In this document: one piece after another, positions 58,665 to 64,000 of the stretch
How the letters are laid out: each line of letters begins with the position of its first letter
Position numbering within the stretch: the stretch's first letter is position 1
Source: Ariolimax columbianus
Taxonomy: Eukaryota > Mollusca > Gastropoda > Stylommatophora > Arionidae
Reading direction: 5' to 3'
Length of the DNA stretch: 64,000 nt
NCBI GenBank assembly: GCA_036924085.1
Contig: JAVGWX010000004.1
Coordinates: 7,192,544 to 7,256,543, forward strand
The notes under the pieces: generated by a model
Databases searched by the model: none
What the model was told of the DNA's origin: nothing
What the model saw: only the letters and a program-made list of their open reading frames with translations
Position numbers and translations under genes: made by a program

Positions 58665-59620
58665 GCTGAGGCCCATAGTTGATCCCTCGTGGTTGGCTGT
58701 TCTTATGGGTGTTTCCTTTGGTATCTCTCTTATTCAAACACCCCATTGTGTCCATTCGAGTGCTCGAACTGGCAGACTGATGTTGTTTACTCTAAGAACA
58801 TGTTCGATGTATGCCCATCGTTTTTTCCTGATGGACTCATATAGTTGGTTTGTGTCTGCTCTTATCGAGTCATTAGTTATGAACTGGTTACAGCTAATAT
58901 TCAATATTTTTCTTAGACATTTATTTTCAGAAATGTAGATAGAAAACATGTCAGCGCTTCTGTTGTATTTCCAGCTTTTGCATCCAAATGCCAGTACTGA
59001 TATTACGATTTATTTGAAAAGTCTTAGCTTGGTATGTTTGCTCAGTGTCGTTGATTGGCCTATATTATTGAGGTTATTAAAGGTGCATGATACCAAAGCA
59101 ATTCTAGTGGAAATTTGATTTATGGCATATTATGCCATATATACCAGTCGTTCACCATTCTTATTCATTTCTCTTAAACTATTTATGTCTAAAATCCTGT
59201 GTACTCCGGCTTTGTTATTACAAAGATTAGCATTTAAGTCGACATTACTATTACAATGTCGTGTTTGCGGATCCTGATTGAAACGAAGCCGGTAGAAATC
59301 TTTGGTAGTATCAAGTTCGCCACTAGTTGGAGCGTAACATTGTAGGATTGTACGTTTAAAGAATTTGATTTGTAATCTGGCTGATATTAGCCATTCCCTA
59401 ATTGGATTCCAACTGATAACATATTTTTCAACTCTGGCTGTCATGATGATAGCTACTCCCTCTGTATGATGATCGTCTCTGTCAGAGTAGATAACTGTTT
59501 GTGTCTATTTTTAAAATATTTCTTATCTGTGCCAGCTCTTCTACACTCGCTCAGACCTAAAATGTCCAGGTTGTAGTTCCTCATCTCATTGCTAACCTGT
59601 TTTACCAATTTGATAATTTT
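58665..59620 (-). pseudogene. RTE-like LINE with its RT deleted, host of the nested LINE copy
   Basis: Minus strand, 5' to 3': an endonuclease part at 59620-59130 (EMRNYNLDILGLSECR near 59585, then SWNPIREWLISARLQIKF and a truncated GDLNA-like VDLNANL). It passes directly to the post-RT segment at 59080-58700: LRLFK, a LAFGCKSWKYN-like stretch, ENKCLRKILNISCNQF and IRKKRWAYIEHVLRV. The whole RT palm is missing, so an internal deletion is likely near 59080-59130. The terminal segment (GLSTIQDL-like) is cut by the copy D insertion and may continue at 57831 and below. Confidence 0.75.
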
Positions 59621-60435
59621 TGCAAAGGTTCCAGTATCTCGATCTTGAAGATGCTGTTGGCATCATGAATGTTATTCTGTGCAATATACATTAAAGTTTG
59701 CGTTGTTGATTTGTTCCGTTAAATGCGTTCATATTTTTTGGGTAACGATCGGTGTTTTATAATAGCGGCTTGTTAGGCCGTTTCCCAACCTCGGGTTCAA
59801 AAGGTCTGTTTTTGAGGTATGATGCTGGTTATAGGATTGATCTTACCTCAATTAGATACTTGTACATGTATTATTCAACGTATCTTATCTAACAACTTTC
59901 TTATTTCCTTGTTATTTATTTTCCGAAAGAGACATTGGTAACTGTTTTGGTTATTTCGCTTTTTTGCGGCGTGCACAAAACATTTCCGTAATTTTACTGA
60001 ATGTTGAATATCTGGCCACGTTTGGTTCCAAACGAATGCAATAATTAATTATGGTGTATACAAAATTATGATAACAGGTTGCATAAATCGTGTCTTCTAT
60101 GAAACTTTAAATAAAAAGATACGTGCATGTACGTGTTCCATGTAGGGAGGTAAACACCAGGCATAAAAAGGGGATAACTAGATGTGTAGTTAAATGAAGA
60201 AGAGCCAAACATAAAGCATGCACAAAATATATAAAGACAGGTAAATTAAAAGAAATATATTTAAAATAGCTCAGAAAGTGAATAAGCCCGAAAAATAGAA
60301 TTCCCAAAAATAACGTGATCATTTGAGCAAGACTGATATTAACAAATTATTTTCGTATGTCAATCATAACATAGAACGAAAGACAAGGTAGGCCCTCCAA
60401 TAGATAGCACATGGAACATAATAAGAGAAATTGAG
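59621..60435. other. AT-rich stretch, nothing firm
   Basis: It may contain a decayed upstream part of the CR1-like element, but I see no endonuclease motif. Confidence 0.35.
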
Positions 60436-60439
60436 GTAA

Positions 60440-62095
60440 CAGCTAATCTATTAAGTCAATACTTTGGCATAGTATACCACAAAAGAAGACTCGTCCAAAA
60501 TCTCAGACCAAAAAGATATTTTCAAATTTGAAATATATATATATATTTGGATTAAAATCATGCTGGTATTACAGAGGGATTGCTTTAAATAAAAAATAAT
60601 AGGTTGAATGTGAATATATGTCCAGGTCAAGATGGTATCCATCCAAAAATGCTATTTAAAACTGGAGCAAAATCAATGTTATATTATTTTCTCAATCCCT
60701 TGCAAAAGGGATTGTTACAAGAGATTGGAAAGATGCAGGGGCGATTCCCTTATTCTAAATATGAATGAAATCAGATCCAACTAATTATCGACCGCTGAGT
60801 TTAACGAGCATAATCTGTAAATTGTTAGAGTCAATAATCAAATAAAACAGTGAAATCCATCTAGACATGATAATATAATCAAAAATAGTCATCGTGGGTT
60901 TACTAGAGGTAAATCGTTCTTAACACATCTTTTGGAGTTCATGGATGAGGTTACTAAAAGGATAGGTAAGGGGCAACCAGTGGATGTTATTTACCTACAT
61001 TTTCCAAAGGCTTTTAATTGAGTTCCTCATCGAACATTATTTAAAAAGTAACAATATGATGGAATAGGTCGGGAGCTGCCTAATGGATTGAAAGTTGGTT
61101 AACTGGAAAAGGGCAGAGAGTTGGCATTATGCTTTAAGCATACGGAGTACTCTGAATTGTGTGAAGTAAAAAGTGGAGTTCCACATGGCTCGGTTTGGAG
61201 ACCGATATTGTTCTTTATATATATATATATATATATAAAATATATATATATATAAAATATATATAAACGATTTGGACATTGAAATATGATCCATAATTTA
61301 CAAATTTGCAGACAACACAAAACTGTGTAGGAGGGTCTCATCTATAGCAGAGGTAGATATAATGATGACATATTTAGATACCATTCCAGACTCGTCTGTG
61401 ATAGGGCAAATTAAGTGTAATATAGATACATATACAGTCATCGACATCGGTAGATCTAATATGGAATATGATTACAGTATGGTGAGAACAATATTATAAT
61501 GATAGATAAGGTAAGGAAACTAGGGGTTATAATAGAGCATACAGGTAAGGACAGCAAGCAACTAAACGTGACAGTGAATAAGGCAACTACACTGTTAAGT
61601 ATGACAAAAACAAATATTAAACATAGGAGTAAGGAGGTGATAGTCAAACTGTATAAAACATTAGTTTGACCTATATCAGAGTACCGCGTACAGGTGTGGA
61701 GTCCTTATCGAAATGAGATATAAATATGTTATAAATGATATAAAAAAGAGCGACAAACCAGATAGTGGGATTCCAGAATTACAGTTATGAGGAAAGATTT
61801 TTTTAAAAACCGGCATACAATGCCTTGAAAAAAGAAGAATTCGAGGTGAATTAATGCGGGTTTATAAGATAATCAGAAGAAAGGTCTAACATTGAATAAA
61901 AGGAATATTTTTTTTAGTTAGAGAGTGGGGAATATTGGAATGCATTGCCCCAGGAGGTAGTGGAGGAAGAGACAGTTAATACATTTAAGATTATATTGAA
62001 TGCGCATAGCTTTTAGAGCAGGGTAATGCAAATATAACTGGTTGTCTACAGCCTCTGTTGAGGCTTCTAAACCAGTATAGAATACGTTACGATAA
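60440..62095 (+). pseudogene. CR1/L2-like LINE, decayed
   Basis: Plus-strand reading with many stops gives PGQDGIHPKML (60625), an NYRPLSLTS-like segment (60780), GFTRGKSFLTHLLEFMDEVT (60895-60955; frame-corrected in part), WIESWLTGKGQRVG (61090-61125) and a CEVKSGVPHGSV-like motif B. Then come a YIND region split by a TA microsatellite, IYKFADNTKLCRRVSSIAEV (61290-61350; palm, FADD altered to FADN), DIGRSNMEYDYSM, NKATTLLSMTKTNIKHRSKE and YWNALPQEVVEEETVNTF (61930-61990). Domain order and the C-terminal WNALPQEVVEA-type motif mark CR1/L2-like elements. There is no RNase H. The endonuclease is missing. Confidence 0.85.
61217..61266. repeat. TA microsatellite inside the RT coding region
   Basis: (TA)n with two aaa interruptions sits where the codons for F-I-Y-I-N-D-L-D should be contiguous. 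Confidence 0.85.
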
Positions 62096-63415
62096 ATTAC
62101 GTTATGCCAAACTTCTTTAAACTAAGGTAGATATATATCTATATTATTGTGGTCACTTGTTTCCTAAACGCTTTTCACTCCAGATTTAAGTTATACAGCA
62201 TTGTATCTATTGTAGGTATATTTTTCAATTATTTAACAGTTTTATCATATGCATCCAATTGCACTTTAGTAATGGCTATTGTTGATAAGTTTCTATTGTT
62301 CTTCCTCTGTAAGTAACGTTATACTTTGTTTCAATGATCCAGAAGGGATATGTAGAAGATGTTGAACAGCCTCCACCGCATCTCGTTTTATAATTAATAG
62401 TATCGCTGATCTGTGAATCAACATTTTGCCACAGCGTTATAAGTTGCATATGCTTTCTCAGCGATAGTTAGATTATTAATAACACTTTTTTCGCTTATCT
62501 TTGAAAGTGAATGAACTGTCGGTAGAATTAAAGCATAACATCAATCTCTTTTCTGTAAATAAATCGAGAATATTGGTATGTAATGACAATACAAAAGATA
62601 TTCCTTTTTAATGCGTCATCCTGAGCGCAGACAATTTCCTTTCAATTAAGCATTCCAAATATGTCAATTCTTTTGTCTATGTGCCTGAGTGTCCTTTAGC
62701 GCATTTTAAGAGATTGTGTTGCAATTGACAGCAACAGCTTAGTCTGACCAGCCACATTATCTTGCTATTGGAATTGTAGCTTGATAGTTAGGTTACATAT
62801 ATTGGTGATCTCTTTGACACGTTGAAGGACGTATCATCATATACTGACGCACACATTCTCATTATGAATTTCAGACTGTATCATATGTATGTGTCGTCGA
62901 AGTGGTACATCTTTCAGATTTATTCATTAAAACATTACATTGATTACTTTAGTTCTTAAGTAAGTGTGAACAAACTACTGCTGAAATATAGTTGTGTTGG
63001 TGTATTCAGAACAATATGAACAATATACGATGAAGAAATTGTCGACGGCGAACACCAACGGTGAACAAACTAGCAGCACTTTGACAAGTGTTGTACTGTT
63101 TCAGCATTCTTTGTGGAAGCCGTACTTCGAACCAAACATAAATTTTCACAATCAGCATATCCGGCAGTCTATATGGTAACGTCTGTAGACGATAGCGAGA
63201 AAAAGGACTCTTTGATATCACCTACAAGAATGCAGCACCAATGGGTTTATAAGACTACCAGTGAATCTCTGTAATCGCTAGGCCTTATTAAAGCCATCAC
63301 GGCCATTTTGGATCATGGTGTGGTGCCAGCATCACGTCTGCTTGTCTTCAAAAGACGGAACTAAATGTCAGACAAGTACATCGATTCAACTACAACTGTC
63401 AGCACATTATATTCA
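62096..63415. other. Stretch without recognised genes
   Basis: AT-rich sequence with short chance frames (for example 62994-63179) and no motif. Confidence 0.4.
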
Positions 63416-63419
63416 CAAA

Positions 63420-64000
63420 CTAACCATCAAATGATGTCTCCAACACCACATGATGTTCACAACCTAACCACCTCATGATGTCTCTAACCACCACATGATG
63501 TTCAGAACGTAACCACCACATGATGTTCACAAAGTAACTACCACATGATGTATTTAACCCCCAAGAGATGTTCAGAACCTAACCACCACATGATGTTCAG
63601 AGCGTAGCCACCAAATGATGTTCAGAACCTAACGACCACAAGATGTCCATATCCTAACCACCACATGATGTTCAGAACCTACCCACCACATGATATTCAC
63701 AACCTCACCACCACATGATGTCCAGAACCTAACCACCACATGATGTTCATAACCTACCCACCACATGGTATTCACAACCTCACCATCACATGGTGTATCT
63801 TACCACCAAATGATGTTCATAACCTAACCACCACATGATTATCAGAACCAAACCAAAACATGATGTTCAGAACCCAACCACCACATGATGTTCACAACCG
63901 AACCACCAAATGATGTCCATAACCACCAAATGATGTTCACAACCGAACCACCACATGATGTTCACAACCTAACCACCACATGATGTTCAAAACCTAACCA
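63420..64000. repeat. 25-bp minisatellite, cut by the window edge
   Basis: Units of ccaccacatgatgttcagaacctaa with variants (tccag, ttcac, gtct; some units shortened) repeat more than 20 times and continue to the last base of the window. Confidence 0.92.

Noticed and set aside
63420..64000. A CRISPR-like array at the right edge
   Set aside because: Units are contiguous 25-mers without distinct spacers, in a eukaryotic genome. It is a minisatellite.

Overview
This is a eukaryotic window with no bacterial features. It is AT-rich and full of (TA)n microsatellites, minisatellites and decayed retrotransposons. One protein-coding gene with EGF-like domains is split into short exons. The 18S rRNA segment near the left end reads like a molluscan, probably gastropod, 18S. 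The mix of LINEs (RTE-like, I/Nimb-like with RNase H, CR1/L2-like), piggyBac, mariner and a tRNA-derived SINE also fits a mollusc. The species call is an inference.

Left end (1-6.8 kb): one 6.4-kb inserted unit occupies 371-6790. It starts with about 930 bp of sense-strand 18S rRNA. It continues through about three diverged monomers of 183-196 bp, each carrying an 18S-derived core. It then runs into a LINE with an apurinic-like endonuclease, reverse transcriptase, RNase H, a CCHC-type C-terminus and a (GAA)n tail. The whole unit is bounded by an identical 11-bp direct repeat (360-370 and 6791-6801), so 18S and LINE were inserted together. This is the main finding of the window.

6.8-31.2 kb: four exons of a multi-EGF-like (MEGF/scavenger-receptor-like) gene lie on the plus strand at 9117-9350, 16348-16470, 29511-29642 and 30990-31124. 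All are phase 1-1. Their introns hold RTE-like, CR1-like and RNase H LINE fragments, a mariner remnant, a piggyBac copy interrupted by a second copy of the left-end LINE, and many tandem repeats. No first or last exon was found.

31.2-46 kb: a 45-bp minisatellite, a tRNA-Met-like SINE, RTE-like pieces, a third LINE copy lacking its RNase H end, and a long minus-strand RTE element (about 38.47-42.0 kb) carrying an internal 62-bp minisatellite. These are followed by an unidentified 1-kb minus-strand region and a 29-bp minisatellite.

46-64 kb: a 185-bp duplication, long AT-rich stretches with nothing recognisable, a C2H2-ending LINE copy with a 14-bp target-site duplication, further RT fragments, and a fourth left-end-LINE copy. 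That fourth copy is about 98% identical to the first by eye and is nested in an RTE remnant with a 14-bp duplication. A CR1/L2-like element and a 25-bp minisatellite that runs off the right edge complete the window. Nearly all coding potential belongs to mobile elements. The EGF exons are the only sign of a host gene I can support.
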